NCBI RefSeq assembly: GCF_009467825.1
Contig: NZ_WIOK01000002.1
Location: 186,001 to 250,000 of the forward strand
Direction: 5' to 3'
Source: Cyclobacterium xiamenense
GTDB lineage: Bacteria; Bacteroidota; Bacteroidia; Cytophagales; Cyclobacteriaceae
Length of the DNA stretch: 64,000 nucleotides
Positions 25,840 through 36,600 of this stretch are shown piece by piece; the stretch's first letter is position 1; every line of letters starts with the position of its first letter. The position numbers and the translations under genes were made by a program. The notes beneath the pieces were generated by a model, which did not search any database, was not told the origin of the DNA, and saw only the letters and a list, made by a program, of their open reading frames with translations.

Positions 25840-27306
25840 TTAGGGTAGGGGCGTACCTTTTGGCGATTTCGGCACAAAAGGCTCGTTGGCATAGGTTTCC
25901 GGTAGCACCTTCACACCCGTTGTAAATTTGAGCGGAGCGTCTCCGGCATAGGTTAACTCCACAAAATGTCCGGTCCAGCCCTTTTCGGGACTGCTCAGCG
26001 GTATGCGGTAGTTGCCGTTTTCTGTAAGAGGAATGGTGGTGGATGTCCATTCAGGACCTAACTCGTCTATTCGGAAATCCCTTTTACTGGGGTTGGTAGC
26101 TACCCATAGTTTGACCGATGCCGGAGGATTGTTCGGGTCTGTTTGTACGAGGATGGCTTCGTCGGTTACCTCCCAGCTGTACTGGGGCCGTTGCTGATCG
26201 GCCAAAATTTGTGCATAAAAACCAAGCATAACCTGAATGGCGTCCGATCCATCCAGGGAGTGTCCCGCATTGGGGATATAGGCCAGGTGCTTTTCTCCCG
26301 TAAGCTCGCTCCAATAAAATTTCCAACTGTCCGGTAAGAAAAACTGGTCACCGGTGGCATTGATCAGCAGTTTAGGGATCTCCCGGTACTCGTCCAGAAA
26401 TTGATAGGGTTCGACGATTTCCTGCAATCGTGCAAACTCCCGGCTATTGATCCAATCGAAGATCCCTTCCCGCGTGTAGTCGTCCACTGCCGGTGCCCAA
26501 AAACCGTAGCTTTGCCAGTGGTGCATAAACGACGGTTGTAAGTTTAGCATATCAATGACAATGGGCACCATGCCAACCACCCGGTCATCTACTGCCGCTG
26601 TGGTCCAGGTTGTCCAGCCTCTCTTGGAGGCTCCGGCAACTACATACTTTTCCAGACTTAGGTCAAGGTTTTTGCTTCCGAAATCAACGACAGCATCCAT
26701 GGCGGAAACAACAGCTTCCGTCATCGGAAATCGCGCCAACCATGTCGCGGCTTCGTCAGTGGCCCCCCGCTCCATAAATTCCCGCCATCCGTAGGCGATC
26801 AAACCGTCTTCCGTCCGTTTTTCCGCCAGGCTATCTCCCACGTACTGTACCGGCTGGAAAGGGATGTTGTGAACCTTGATTACCGGAGAACCGGTGAGTA
26901 AGGAGGCTTCAAGAATCAATTCATCCGGGTTTTCCGGTAATTTAGTTCCACTGCTTCCCCCGCTTATGACCATCAGGGAAGTTTCGTACTTCAGTTCCTT
27001 TGGAATAACAAAGGACACGTAATGCCACCAGGTAGTCGGACTGACCTCCGATTGGCCCAACCAGTTTTGTGAAGTCATCTTCAAAACATAGTACGCGTGG
27101 GTCTCTTCCTGTTGTTCGTGCACCAGTTCGTAGGTGAATGCTTCCTGGTTTTTGGCTACATAAGACTTTAGCAGGTCAATGCCCTTTGTAGTGGATACGG
27201 CTGTTTGCTGATCCGATTTGGGTTGGCACTGAACCGCCAGTACGGTAAAAAAAAGATAGGCCAGCAATCGTGCTGGTTTTTGTAGAGGGTTCGCTAAACG
27301 AGGCAT
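25840..27306 (-). CDS. PhoPQ-activated pathogenicity-related (PqaA-like) lipoprotein
   Basis: A 488-residue lipoprotein (lipobox VLAVQC, Cys27) with an alpha/beta hydrolase fold. The nucleophile elbow is in YVVAGASKRGW, and a late acid and His occur around INATGDQFFLPDSW and YIPNAGHSLDGSD. The layout matches the PhoPQ-activated protein family named after Salmonella PqaA, whose substrates are unknown. The last 120 residues form a separate beta-rich domain. ATG 27306 was used because the in-frame TTG two codons earlier adds nothing. It is the most distal gene of a minus-strand run with the cytochrome/DUF1552/DUF1592 genes. Confidence 0.85.
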   Translation of the reverse strand: MPRLANPLQKPARLLAYLFFTVLAVQCQPKSDQQTAVSTTKGIDLLKSYVAKNQEAFTYELVHEQQEETHAYYVLKMTSQNWLGQSEVSPTTWWHYVSFVIPKELKYETSLMVISGGSSGTKLPENPDELILEASLLTGSPVIKVHNIPFQPVQYVGDSLAEKRTEDGLIAYGWREFMERGATDEAATWLARFPMTEAVVSAMDAVVDFGSKNLDLSLEKYVVAGASKRGWTTWTTAAVDDRVVGMVPIVIDMLNLQPSFMHHWQSYGFWAPAVDDYTREGIFDWINSREFARLQEIVEPYQFLDEYREIPKLLINATGDQFFLPDSWKFYWSELTGEKHLAYIPNAGHSLDGSDAIQVMLGFYAQILADQQRPQYSWEVTDEAILVQTDPNNPPASVKLWVATNPSKRDFRIDELGPEWTSTTIPLTENGNYRIPLSSPEKGWTGHFVELTYAGDAPLKFTTGVKVLPETYANEPFVPKSPKGTPLP

Positions 27307-27356
27307 AAGCAAGTTAATTGTATAGGTAAACTACCTGTAAAACAGGAAAAGGACTA

Positions 27357-28856
27357 CTAGTAAAACGGTCCTTCTTCCAAAATGATCTCCATTTCTGGGC
27401 GGTGTTGGCGCAAGGCTTCAATCACGGCCTCGCTGATGGGTGTGCCAAAGAGGTATACTTTCTTTAGGTTTGGAAAGGAAAGCAGGTGCAACAGGTGTCC
27501 ATCTTCCAGTGGGGTAAAGGAAAGATTGAGTTCTTCCAGCGCAGGTATATCGCTCAGGTACGGCAAACCTTCCCCAGTGATCGCTGTTTTTTGAAGGACC
27601 AGGCGTCGGAGTTGACTCATTTTTCCGATGAAAAACAAGGCGTCATCGCTGACATCACTTGAGGCCAAGGAGACCCGTGAAAAGTACGGGAAATACCCGG
27701 AGAATTGCTGCAATTCCTCACTGCCAAAGGATGCCGGTGGGAATTTCATTTTCATCCCAAAATACTTCCCATTTGCCAGATCGTCCGGAATGATTTCGAT
27801 ACCCGTTTCCGATGCCAGTTCCGCTAATTCGCGTTGGGCTGCCTCAAAGGCTTCTTTTTCCGCTATAATTTTGTGCTGCGCACGCAGAATATCCGGCATG
27901 AGTTGCTCCAGCTGTGCTAAAATGCTATCGTTGGTTATTTGGCCCAGTCGCAATTCCTCCGAGGCGCCGGATTCTACCCAGAAGTGTAGCAAGCTAATTT
28001 CCGTTTCGGTAAGACCCGGTTTCCCGTCCGGGGGCATGCGCTCGTCGTCCTCTTCGGGCAAAAGCACGCGCTGTAACAGTTCGCTACCGGCTGCATCCCC
28101 TGGGATCACCGCCTTTTTTTTGCTTTTGCCCGCTTGTAGCAGGGCAGTATGGCTGGTGAGGAGCAGATCGCCTTTGGACTTATTCTGGTTGTGGCAATTT
28201 GCACAACGCGTTTCAAGAATCGTTGCCAGCACATCTCCGTACAGGAGCATTTCTTCCGGAGTTTTCGCAGGCGTTGTGGCGGGCAAAAGGGCCTTCAGGG
28301 GTTCGGACAAATAGCTCTCTCCGTGCGTCAACGACCCCCCAACATGGCTGGTGTAAGCCAGAGACGCATTGGTAAGGAGCAGAAAACCAAAAAAAAGCGG
28401 GGTAGGCGCTTTTTTCGAGCGAACCTGCCCTTCGTACAGGAAAGCCGTTACGGACACAAAGGTTCCGGTAAGGAGTGCACCATAGAAATGACTGCTCACC
28501 AGTGGGCCGGAGTAGGCTTCGGAGACGGATAGTAGGTACCCGGCAAGGATAGCTAAAAAGGAAAACAGCATCGAGGCCCCCAGCAGACCACGGAGGAGCA
28601 GGGGATTCACGAATGCTGGTTTTAGGAGGGCCAAAAGGAATAGCACCGTGACCAACAGAATCAATACGATTGGAAAATGAAGCACGAGGGGGTGAAATCT
28701 CCCCAAAACTACCCAAAAGGGGTTTTGTGGATCCAGTGAAAACGGTGCCAGATACAGGGATCCGTAGACGGCCACTGTCAAAAGCGAAAACCCTGCAACA
28801 GTCCAGGAGGCAAGGAATCGTACCGGGGGTAGCGTTTTCGGTTTTTGGTTATTCAT
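27357..28856 (-). CDS. membrane cytochrome c-domain protein with C-terminal leucine-rich repeats
   Basis: A 499-residue protein with three parts. The N-terminal 180 residues hold about five membrane helices, including FHPLVLHFPIVLILL, similar to DUF2231-type heme-associated membrane regions. A planctomycete-type cytochrome c domain (about 200-300) has C218-A-N-C221-H222 and a MPPDGKPGLTETEISLL ending. A charged helix follows, then about 110 residues of leucine-rich repeats (for example LRRLVLQKTAITGEGLPYL). I infer a quinol- or periplasm-facing electron carrier that binds a partner through the repeats. The ATG at 28856 replaces an upstream TTG. It is 72 bases downstream of the DUF1552 gene. 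Confidence 0.8.
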   Translation of the reverse strand: MNNQKPKTLPPVRFLASWTVAGFSLLTVAVYGSLYLAPFSLDPQNPFWVVLGRFHPLVLHFPIVLILLVTVLFLLALLKPAFVNPLLLRGLLGASMLFSFLAILAGYLLSVSEAYSGPLVSSHFYGALLTGTFVSVTAFLYEGQVRSKKAPTPLFFGFLLLTNASLAYTSHVGGSLTHGESYLSEPLKALLPATTPAKTPEEMLLYGDVLATILETRCANCHNQNKSKGDLLLTSHTALLQAGKSKKKAVIPGDAAGSELLQRVLLPEEDDERMPPDGKPGLTETEISLLHFWVESGASEELRLGQITNDSILAQLEQLMPDILRAQHKIIAEKEAFEAAQRELAELASETGIEIIPDDLANGKYFGMKMKFPPASFGSEELQQFSGYFPYFSRVSLASSDVSDDALFFIGKMSQLRRLVLQKTAITGEGLPYLSDIPALEELNLSFTPLEDGHLLHLLSFPNLKKVYLFGTPISEAVIEALRQHRPEMEIILEEGPFY

Positions 28857-28928
28857 AGGTAATCCTGCAAACAGAAATAGTTTTTCCTGTCGGTTTTTCG
28901 GCAAGCTTCTGCTGAATGGTTAAAAATC

Positions 28929-30317
28929 TCAGGCAAGGATGGAGGATAGGGTTCCGGTACTGTCTGCAAATGTTTCTTTTTCGACGCCCACCGCCTGCAT
29001 CCAGCTGGTATACAGATTGGCCAGGGGGGTATTTTCCTCGTAGATAAGGTTTTGGCCTGATTTGATTTTTTTACCTCCATGGCCGCCGACGATGATGGGC
29101 AAATCACGTGGAGAATGCCGATTGCCATCCCGCAAGCCCGAAGCAAACATCACCAGCGAATTGTCTAGCAAGGTTCCGTTTCCTTCTTTTATGGACTTAA
29201 GCTTATCGAGGAAGTAGGCATACTGCTCGAGGTGCCAGCGGGTTATGCGGTCGTATTGTTCCAGTTTTTCCGGGTGATTCATGTGGTGGGAAAGGGAATG
29301 GTGGGCACCGCTCACCCCTTCCAAAAAGGAAAAATTACGGTTGCTTACGGAGTTGCCAAACATGAAAGTTGACACCCTGCTGGCATCACTCCAAAATGCC
29401 AGCGCCATGATGTCGAACATCAGGCGTGTTTTTTCGGTAATGTCTACACCTCCGTAGACCTCCACGTACTCATCGATGTTTTGGTTTACCCGAACCAATT
29501 CTTTCTTTATATCCGGTGTAATGTTACTGGCAAAATCCTTCAGATGGGAGGGGTTGTTGATTCGCTTTTCAATGGATCGGATGGATTCCAGGTATTCCTC
29601 CAGCTTGTCTTGATCGGAGCGACCCAGGTTATTTTTCAGCGATTTCGCATCTTCCAGTACGGCATCCAGGATACTGCTTTTAAAGGGATTTTCGGTGGCT
29701 TTGTTGCCCGGCACAAAGGATTTGAATAGCCGGTCAAAGGCCAATCGCGGATCAATTTCCTTGGACAAGGGGGTGGTGGCGTTTTTCCAGGAAATACTAC
29801 TGGCATAGAGGCGGGTAAATCCCACGTTAATATCCACGCCGGTTTGAATCCGGTCCAGACCATATTCCAGGGAAGGAAAGAGTGTCTGTCCATTGAAATG
29901 GTTTGCGAGGACCTGATCGATCGATATTCCCCCGCTATTTATATTGTCCCCAGCTGTCTTTTGTATGGGTAGGCAGGTAAGTAAATTGGCGGTTTTGGCA
30001 TAATGGCCATCGGCTCCCTGAAATATGGAATGCTTGTTCATCAGTTGGCCAAGCACCAAAATATCGTCTTTGAGGTGTGCAAGGGGACTGAGGGTGGGAG
30101 AAAGTGTGAAATCTCTGCCAATTCCTTCGGGTGTCCACCTTCCGGGATGCACCCCATTGGGCATAAACAGAAAGGAGGACCGAACAGGAAAACCATCGTT
30201 GCTGTACCTTGCGCCCAGGCTAAGCGGAGATGCCATGGCCTCCAAAAAGGGTAGGGCAATGGCAGCACCGACCCCTTTGAGCATTCTTCTTCTGGAAATG
30301 TGCCACTTTTTATTCAT
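28929..30317 (-). CDS. Tat-exported DUF1552 protein
   Basis: A 462-residue protein with a twin-arginine signal (SRRRMLKGVGAAIALPFLEA) and the DUF1552 body, which begins SSFLFMPNGVHPGRWTP. Near the C-terminus the SLVMFASGLRDGNRHSPRDL segment resembles the fold of DUF1501/sulfatase-like proteins. The function is unknown in all organisms. Members almost always sit beside a DUF1592 protein, as here (43-base gap). Export in folded form suggests a bound cofactor. No heme motif is present. Confidence 0.9.
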   Translation of the reverse strand: MNKKWHISRRRMLKGVGAAIALPFLEAMASPLSLGARYSNDGFPVRSSFLFMPNGVHPGRWTPEGIGRDFTLSPTLSPLAHLKDDILVLGQLMNKHSIFQGADGHYAKTANLLTCLPIQKTAGDNINSGGISIDQVLANHFNGQTLFPSLEYGLDRIQTGVDINVGFTRLYASSISWKNATTPLSKEIDPRLAFDRLFKSFVPGNKATENPFKSSILDAVLEDAKSLKNNLGRSDQDKLEEYLESIRSIEKRINNPSHLKDFASNITPDIKKELVRVNQNIDEYVEVYGGVDITEKTRLMFDIMALAFWSDASRVSTFMFGNSVSNRNFSFLEGVSGAHHSLSHHMNHPEKLEQYDRITRWHLEQYAYFLDKLKSIKEGNGTLLDNSLVMFASGLRDGNRHSPRDLPIIVGGHGGKKIKSGQNLIYEENTPLANLYTSWMQAVGVEKETFADSTGTLSSILA

Positions 30318-30360
30318 AATGTATAAGTTACGTATTTTACACGCGTAAAGTCAATGGTTT

Positions 30361-32319
30361 TCAATCAATTTCATTTACCTTTTTCTGAAAATCTTTGATT
30401 TTCATTCGAAACGGATAGCTCTGCACCAATTCGCTAAGGAATGCATCCGGATTGAATTGATTTTCCATTAGCGTGGCGGTCAAATCCCGAATGGCGGTCT
30501 CGTCTGTAAATGTCATCCCCCGGCCAATCGCAAAGGAAAGTGCTTTTTTTGAAAGGTTTCTGGCAAATTTTTCTTTTTCTTCCAATAGCAGACGTTTCAG
30601 TTCGGCCGGTCCATCGAAGGTTTCTCCGGTGGCAAGGACACCGGAGGGGTCGATGGGGGTGTTGCCATAGCTTTCCCGCCACTTGCCATCGGCACCGAAA
30701 TTTTCCAGGCCAAGGCCGAGGGGATCCATTTTCTCGTGACAGGATTGACAGGCAGGGTCGGAGCGGTGTTTTTCCAAAAGGGCCTTTAATCCAAGTTCTT
30801 CGTGCAATCCTTCGTCTTCCGGAAGTTCCGCCACATCCGGTGGCGGAGGTGGAGGGGACGTCCCCAATAGCTCTTCCAATACCCATTTGCCCCGAAGTAC
30901 CGGGCTGGTTCGTGTGGGTAGGGAGGTTACCGCCTGCACGCTACCCATGCCGAGAAACCCTCCACGGTTTCCATCGGTAAGCCGTACTTTCTGGAAGTCA
31001 TTTCCGGAAACACCCGCTATTCCGTAATACCTGGCAAGGGGTTCGTTTAGAAAGGAATACTCGCTGCTGATCAGGTGCAGGAAATTTTTTTCTTCGGTAA
31101 GCACGTGGTGAAAAAAAGCCGTGGTCTCACGAAACATGGCTTCGCGTATCGGAGGGGTGAATTCCGGAAATTTTACCTGATCTGCAAGTGGCGCATTTGG
31201 GTCTTTTAACCGGGTAATCCCCAGCCATTGGCTTACAAATGATTCGGAAAAACGTATGGATTTGGGGTCCTGAAGCATGCGTTTTACCTGTGCATCCACC
31301 ACCTGAGGGTCCTGCAGTTTACCAGCCACTGCCAGTTGAAACAAGGTATCATCCGGCATGCTGGACCATAAAAAATAGGACAGTCTGCTGGCCAGCTCAA
31401 AATCACCCAGAGGTACCGGCTCGTTGCCGACGGGCTCCTCCTCCATTTTATATAAAAACGAAGGGGAAATTAGAATGGCCTTGAATACTTCCGCTACCGA
31501 TTGATCGAAGCGAAGGGGGTCGGACTTTTCCGGCATGGACGCATAGATCTTGCCGAAAAGATCCAGGAATTTTTCTTTCTCCTCAACTTTGATCAAGCGT
31601 CGAAAAGCCTTGCTTGCAAACGGGAAAATGACCTTTTCTGCCGCTTTTTCCGGTGGATTCAGGGGCTCGAAGTCTGCCATGAACTTTGGCGCAAGCCAGT
31701 TTATAAAACGTTGCCAAAGGTTTTGCTGGTAGGGGACAGGCACGAGGTTGGCCCATTTTGAGGGATCTTCGAATGCACGTGTTACAATTTCTTCTGCGGC
31801 ATCGTAATACCGCTCCATTTTCAGGGGCGTAAAAAACAACGAGCCTCCCTGATTGTCAAAACCACCACCTCCGGATCCATCGGCGGGAAACCTGCTAACC
31901 GCATCGTAAGAGATCCCCATTAAATCCTGCACCGTGTATTGGTATTCGGTATGGCTGAGTCGGCGAATCACGACCTTACCGGGCGTTTTCTTTTCGAGGG
32001 ATTTGATCAGAATTCCGTTGATTCCTTCCACCAACACATGGTATTCTTCTTCCTTGAGTGGAGGTTTGTTGGAAGGAGGCATTTCCTTCGTTCGTACCTG
32101 ATCTACCACCTTGAGCCAAAGTTGACCGTCTTTGATGATTCGTCCTTCTTCTTCGTAGCGTTCCAGGTTTACTCCCCCCTTAGGGTTTCCTACATTGTGG
32201 CAGGAATAACAATTCTTTTTAAGGACGGGGATGATTTCCGTGGCATAGTCCAGGGTTTCCTGCGAAAAGGCAGTCGAAATACTAAGGAATGACAAAACTA
32301 GCCAGGTACACGCTTTCAT
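30361..32319 (-). CDS. secreted DUF1592 multidomain di-heme protein
   Basis: A 652-residue protein with a signal peptide (residues 1-19). From N to C it shows a cytochrome c domain (C37-Y-S-C40-H41), DUF1587 ([18 protein letters not shown]), DUF1595 ([14 protein letters not shown]), DUF1592 (about 285-410), and DUF1588 with a second heme motif C524-Q-S-C527-H528. DUF1585 ([19 protein letters not shown]) ends the protein. This domain string is characteristic of planctomycetes, myxobacteria and some Bacteroidetes. The biochemical role is unknown, but the two hemes imply electron transfer in the periplasm or at the cell surface. It is first in the presumed operon with DUF1552. Confidence 0.9.
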   Translation of the reverse strand: MKACTWLVLSFLSISTAFSQETLDYATEIIPVLKKNCYSCHNVGNPKGGVNLERYEEEGRIIKDGQLWLKVVDQVRTKEMPPSNKPPLKEEEYHVLVEGINGILIKSLEKKTPGKVVIRRLSHTEYQYTVQDLMGISYDAVSRFPADGSGGGGFDNQGGSLFFTPLKMERYYDAAEEIVTRAFEDPSKWANLVPVPYQQNLWQRFINWLAPKFMADFEPLNPPEKAAEKVIFPFASKAFRRLIKVEEKEKFLDLFGKIYASMPEKSDPLRFDQSVAEVFKAILISPSFLYKMEEEPVGNEPVPLGDFELASRLSYFLWSSMPDDTLFQLAVAGKLQDPQVVDAQVKRMLQDPKSIRFSESFVSQWLGITRLKDPNAPLADQVKFPEFTPPIREAMFRETTAFFHHVLTEEKNFLHLISSEYSFLNEPLARYYGIAGVSGNDFQKVRLTDGNRGGFLGMGSVQAVTSLPTRTSPVLRGKWVLEELLGTSPPPPPPDVAELPEDEGLHEELGLKALLEKHRSDPACQSCHEKMDPLGLGLENFGADGKWRESYGNTPIDPSGVLATGETFDGPAELKRLLLEEKEKFARNLSKKALSFAIGRGMTFTDETAIRDLTATLMENQFNPDAFLSELVQSYPFRMKIKDFQKKVNEID

Positions 32320-32555
32320 CGTAGCAATAGGTATTCTTTGGGCATCTTGGAATTTTTCAGAGGAAAGTAACTAAAAATATCCAATAATTCCAATCCCATT
32401 TTGATAGATGGTCATGCGGGAGCATCTTTCTTCCTGGTCAGGAGAGCGGCAAGCGTCGGGAGTACGGTTGGGAAAGGCAGTTATCCGGGAGATACAGGTT
32501 CATTCCCGGACGTGTTTAGTTGGGTAAAAAAAGCCCTTTTGGTATTTCCATCGGG

Positions 32556-32586
32556 CAAAAAAAAGGAAACTCCGTAAGAGTTTCCT
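32556..32586 (-). terminator. intrinsic terminator after sucD
   Basis: On the minus strand a 9-bp stem (AGGAAACTC with GAGTTTCCT, 5-base loop) is followed by a run of eight T. It lies 23 bases downstream of the sucD stop. Confidence 0.88.
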
Positions 32587-32608
32587 GATTAATGTAGGTA
32601 GGCGCTAC

Positions 32609-33490
32609 TTAAGCGTCTACGCCCAGTGCTTTAGCCATCACTTCTCCGATTTCAGCCGGAGACTCGGCCACATAGATTCCGTTATCTTTCATGATCCGCA
32701 TTTTGGCGGCTGCGGTATCGTCTTTTCCTCCGATGATCGCTCCGGCATGGCCCATTCGTCGGCCAGGAGGGGCTGTTTGCCCGGCAATAAAGCCTACGAC
32801 GGGTTTTTTGTTGCCATTTTCTTTGATCCATTTGGCAGCTTCAGCTTCGTAGTTTCCGCCGATTTCTCCGATCATCACAATGGCGTCTGTTTCCGGATCT
32901 TCCATCAATAGCTGCACCGCTTCTTTAGTGGATGTCCCAATGATCGGATCACCCCCAATACCGATGGCGGTAGAGACACCCAGGCCGGCTTTGGTAATTT
33001 GATCTGCTGCTTCGTATGTCAGGGTGCCGGATTTGGATACCACGCCTACCCTTCCTGGCTTGAATACAAAACCAGGCATGATTCCTACCTTGGCTTCGCC
33101 GGGGGTAATGACTCCGGGACAGTTAGGTCCGATCAGGGTGGCTCCCTTCTTTTTTACATAGGGTTTGGCTTTCATCATGTCCTTGACGGGGATACCCTCT
33201 GTAATGGCAATGATCACTTTGATTCCGGCATCGGCCGCTTCCATGATGGCGTCGGCCGCAAAAGCCGGCGGGACAAAAATTATGGTGGTGTCTGCTCCTT
33301 TGGCCTTAACAGCTTCTTCTACAGTATTAAACACAGGTTTACCCAAATGAGTGCTGCCTCCTTTGCCCGGAGTAACTCCACCGACCAGGTTGGTTCCGTA
33401 CTCGATCATTTGTTGGGCATGAAAAGAACCTTCCGTTCCAGTGAATCCCTGTACGATTACTTTGGAATTTTTATTTACCAATACGCTCAT
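32609..33490 (-). CDS. sucD: succinate--CoA ligase, alpha subunit
   Basis: Converts succinyl-CoA to succinate with formation of a nucleoside triphosphate in the citric acid cycle. The 293-residue protein has the N-terminal CoA-binding fold ([18 protein letters not shown]), the ligase core with [21 protein letters not shown], and the phosphorylated His in [12 protein letters not shown]. The beta subunit gene is not in this window, which is common in Bacteroidetes where the subunits are split. It has its own promoter and terminator. It would accept succinyl-CoA made by the 2-oxoacid oxidoreductase at 3.6-8.2 kb. Confidence 0.96.
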   Translation of the reverse strand: MSVLVNKNSKVIVQGFTGTEGSFHAQQMIEYGTNLVGGVTPGKGGSTHLGKPVFNTVEEAVKAKGADTTIIFVPPAFAADAIMEAADAGIKVIIAITEGIPVKDMMKAKPYVKKKGATLIGPNCPGVITPGEAKVGIMPGFVFKPGRVGVVSKSGTLTYEAADQITKAGLGVSTAIGIGGDPIIGTSTKEAVQLLMEDPETDAIVMIGEIGGNYEAEAAKWIKENGNKKPVVGFIAGQTAPPGRRMGHAGAIIGGKDDTAAAKMRIMKDNGIYVAESPAEIGEVMAKALGVDA

Positions 33491-33515
33491 GTGTCTGCTT
33501 TTGATTAATTCGCTA

Positions 33516-33545
33516 CAAAAATAGAAGATAAAGGGCGATCACAAA
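33516..33545 (-). promoter_or_regulatory. putative Bacteroidetes-type promoter of sucD
   Basis: Read on the minus strand, TTTG (33545-33542) is followed after 18 bases by TATTTTTG (33523-33516), a match to the -33/-7 consensus. The ATG lies 25 bases further on. Confidence 0.7.
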
Positions 33546-33621
33546 AAGAAATGGCAAACAATATCAATTTAATTTACACTATTGATAAGTTTTTATATTT
33601 TTAGGAACAGTTTGACAAGCT

Positions 33622-36600
33622 ATGAATAAATTCTTTCCTCTGGTTTTCTTTCTCCTGTGTCAGTATTTGGTTTTCGGTCAAACGTTTAAGTTTAATAAGC
33701 AAATCAGAGGACTGGGAGAAACGCCCAATATCATTTATTCCATTGCCCAGGATCAAAAGGGCTTTATCTGGGTGGCTACTAACCAGGGGGTGAAGTTTTC
33801 CGACGGAATTCGTTCCGAATTTCTCCCGGATAGCATCCGCCAAACGTTTACCACAGAGCAAAACGTGTTCGTGGACGCGGACGGGGAGGTCTGGGTATAC
33901 CAGCAAAGTGGTCGGCCATTGGTCTATCGCCATACCGGTGATTCCTGGCAAAAAGCAGAAACACTGCTTACGGATAGCATGGCTACCGGCAATCACGATT
34001 CCATGGTTTTTTTCTCCCTGGGACAAGGACCAAAGAAGGAGCTTTTTCTGGTACTGCCCGATTGGGTGATTCACCAGAAAAGATCCGGCGAGCCGTCCAC
34101 CGCTTTACCGACCAGTGGGCTGGGAGACTTCTATTCCCATTTTGTCTCTGAAAACGATACACTGTTTCTTTTCGAGCGAGGGGTCTATCGGATGTCAGCT
34201 GGTAGCTTTCAACGGGAGCAGCAAATGGATTTCTGGCCTGAGGACGAACCGCTGGTAAAAATGGCCCGCCTGCCCGGAAGCCAGTCTTATTTTTTCCTAA
34301 CCCGAAACCGTCTCTACGCGGGAGAAAACCCCTATAGCCTGAGCGATACGCTGTATCGGATTACCCGTGACGAGCCAACCGGGCCCAAAGATCGCTTTGA
34401 CCTTTTTCTAAAAAACGAGAAAGTATACTTCTATTACAACTCGCACCTGTATCAATTCAATACGAAGACCCGGCGCCGTTTTGTGCTGTCGGTGTACGAG
34501 GAACTCAGAGTCCGGCAGGTAAACACGGCGATGGTGGACCGGGAAGGCATTATTTGGATTGGGACGTTTCGGGGATTGGCAAATCTTGCCAGCACCAAAT
34601 TTCAAAATTTTGACGAACAAACGGGGGCTCCTGCGCCGGATATCTCGGCGGCGATTTTATATGGCCGGCAAAAATACCTGGTGGGTTTCGAAAACGGCAT
34701 TCAGGCCTGGAGAGGGGGATCGCCCGCAGTTACGCATTTCTTCTCGTCGGAAATCGTTCCAGACCGGCGGGACCGGGTGCTGAACTTTAGTTTGGATAAC
34801 CGTGGCAATGTGTGGTTTTCAGCTTATGACCATGGGTTGGGTTTTTTTGATGCCGAGACCATGGACATGCGCTTGTTTTCACTGCCTGAAAACCAGTTGG
34901 TCTCCTACGTATGGACCGATGAGGAACACCTGTGGGTGGCCGGGGACCAGCGGGTGTACCGGGCCCGATTACCGGCGCCTGGCAGTTCACCCGATCTAAA
35001 CGAATACGATATTGGCTTGCCTCCGGACAAACCCATCGGCTTTATCCGTAAAATCGGCCGGCTGAAAAATGGCAAATGGATGATTTTGGTAGCGGGAGGA
35101 ACCGTTTCCTCGAATGAACTACGGGTCTATCCGAACGCAATCAAGTTGCAAGGATACGATTTTTTGGAACGAAACGACTCCCTTTTTGTCGGTACGGAAA
35201 AGGGGTTTTTCAGCCTTGAGGATACCGTATTGCGCCCTGCACGCATTCATGGACAAACCGTCGATCACCCGGTGTACGCTTTTTTGGAGGATGAAAAGGG
35301 CCAGTTATGGCTGGGTACCGATTCGGGGGTACTGTTACAGGAATCGGATAGGCTTCGGGTGTTTACCGAAAAAACGGGCCTGATTGGAAACGATGTGGGT
35401 AGGGGTGCGCTGGCACAAGCAGATAAGGGCAGGATTCTTATTGGTACCCAAAACGGCGTATCGGTATACTATCCGGAAGAAGATCAGGAGTCGCTGGAAA
35501 GCCCCCTGGTCTTTCTAGAAAAAGTTGCCATATTGGATGCCAAACCTATAGAAACCGAGTTTCTGAAAATCCCTTTTCGGTTAAACAATATTGTTTGTTC
35601 GTTTAGCGCGGCTAGTTTTCGAAACGCCCCGGACCTTACCATTTATTACTGGCTGGAAGGCCTTCACACGGAATGGCAAGCATTGGTAAACCCCCATACC
35701 AACGAATTGTTATTCAACAATCTCCCGCCGGGAGACTACCGGCTGGCGTTAAAGGCAGGTTTGTCAGGCTATCCGCCATCCGAGGTCGTCTATTCAGATC
35801 GGTTTCAAATTGACCTTCCGTTTTACCTGCAGTTTTGGTTTCTATTGCTGCTTGCTGCCTTTCTGTTGGCCTTGGGCTATGGAATCAGCCTCTTGTACCG
35901 GCAGGCGAAAAACCAGGGCAGGATGCGGAACACCTTGCATCAGAAAACACAGGAGATAGCCAATCGGGAGGATCGGTTTCGAAATGTATGGAATAGTTCT
36001 CAAGACGGGCTGCTGCTTTCGGTTAAGGGAGGGAAAGTGATCGCCGCCAACCCTGTGCTTTGTGAAATGGCTTCGGTGACCGAAAAGGAGTTGCAAACCT
36101 ATGGCGTCGCTCACCTGTTTGCCGATCCCGGGTTCTATCCGTCCATTCGGGATGAAATCAGCGAGGACCTGGCGAAAATTGACAACAGCGGGTTTACCCG
36201 GGAATTAAAAATGCCCTTTCGGGGCAAAACTAAGGAAATCGAGTTGTTTATTTCCCGAATGAAGGAGGATTTTGACGGAAATCCCTTGTACCTCAATGTA
36301 TTTCGGGATATTTCGACAAAGAAAGCATTTGAACAGGGCCTGAAGCATGCAAAGGAAAAAGCCGAGGAGGTGAGTCAGCTGAAGAGTAGCATCATTTCCA
36401 ACATGAGTCACGAGCTAAGAACTCCTCTTAACGGTATATTAGGTAGTACGGAACACCTAATCCAACGAAGATCGGAGGATAAGGAACTGCTTGGTCACCT
36501 GGATATTATCCGGGAAAGTGGCGAAAGGCTGCTCCAAACAATGACCAATATATTGGATCTTTCCCAAATTGAAGCCGACCGGGTGGATTTCGTATTGGAA

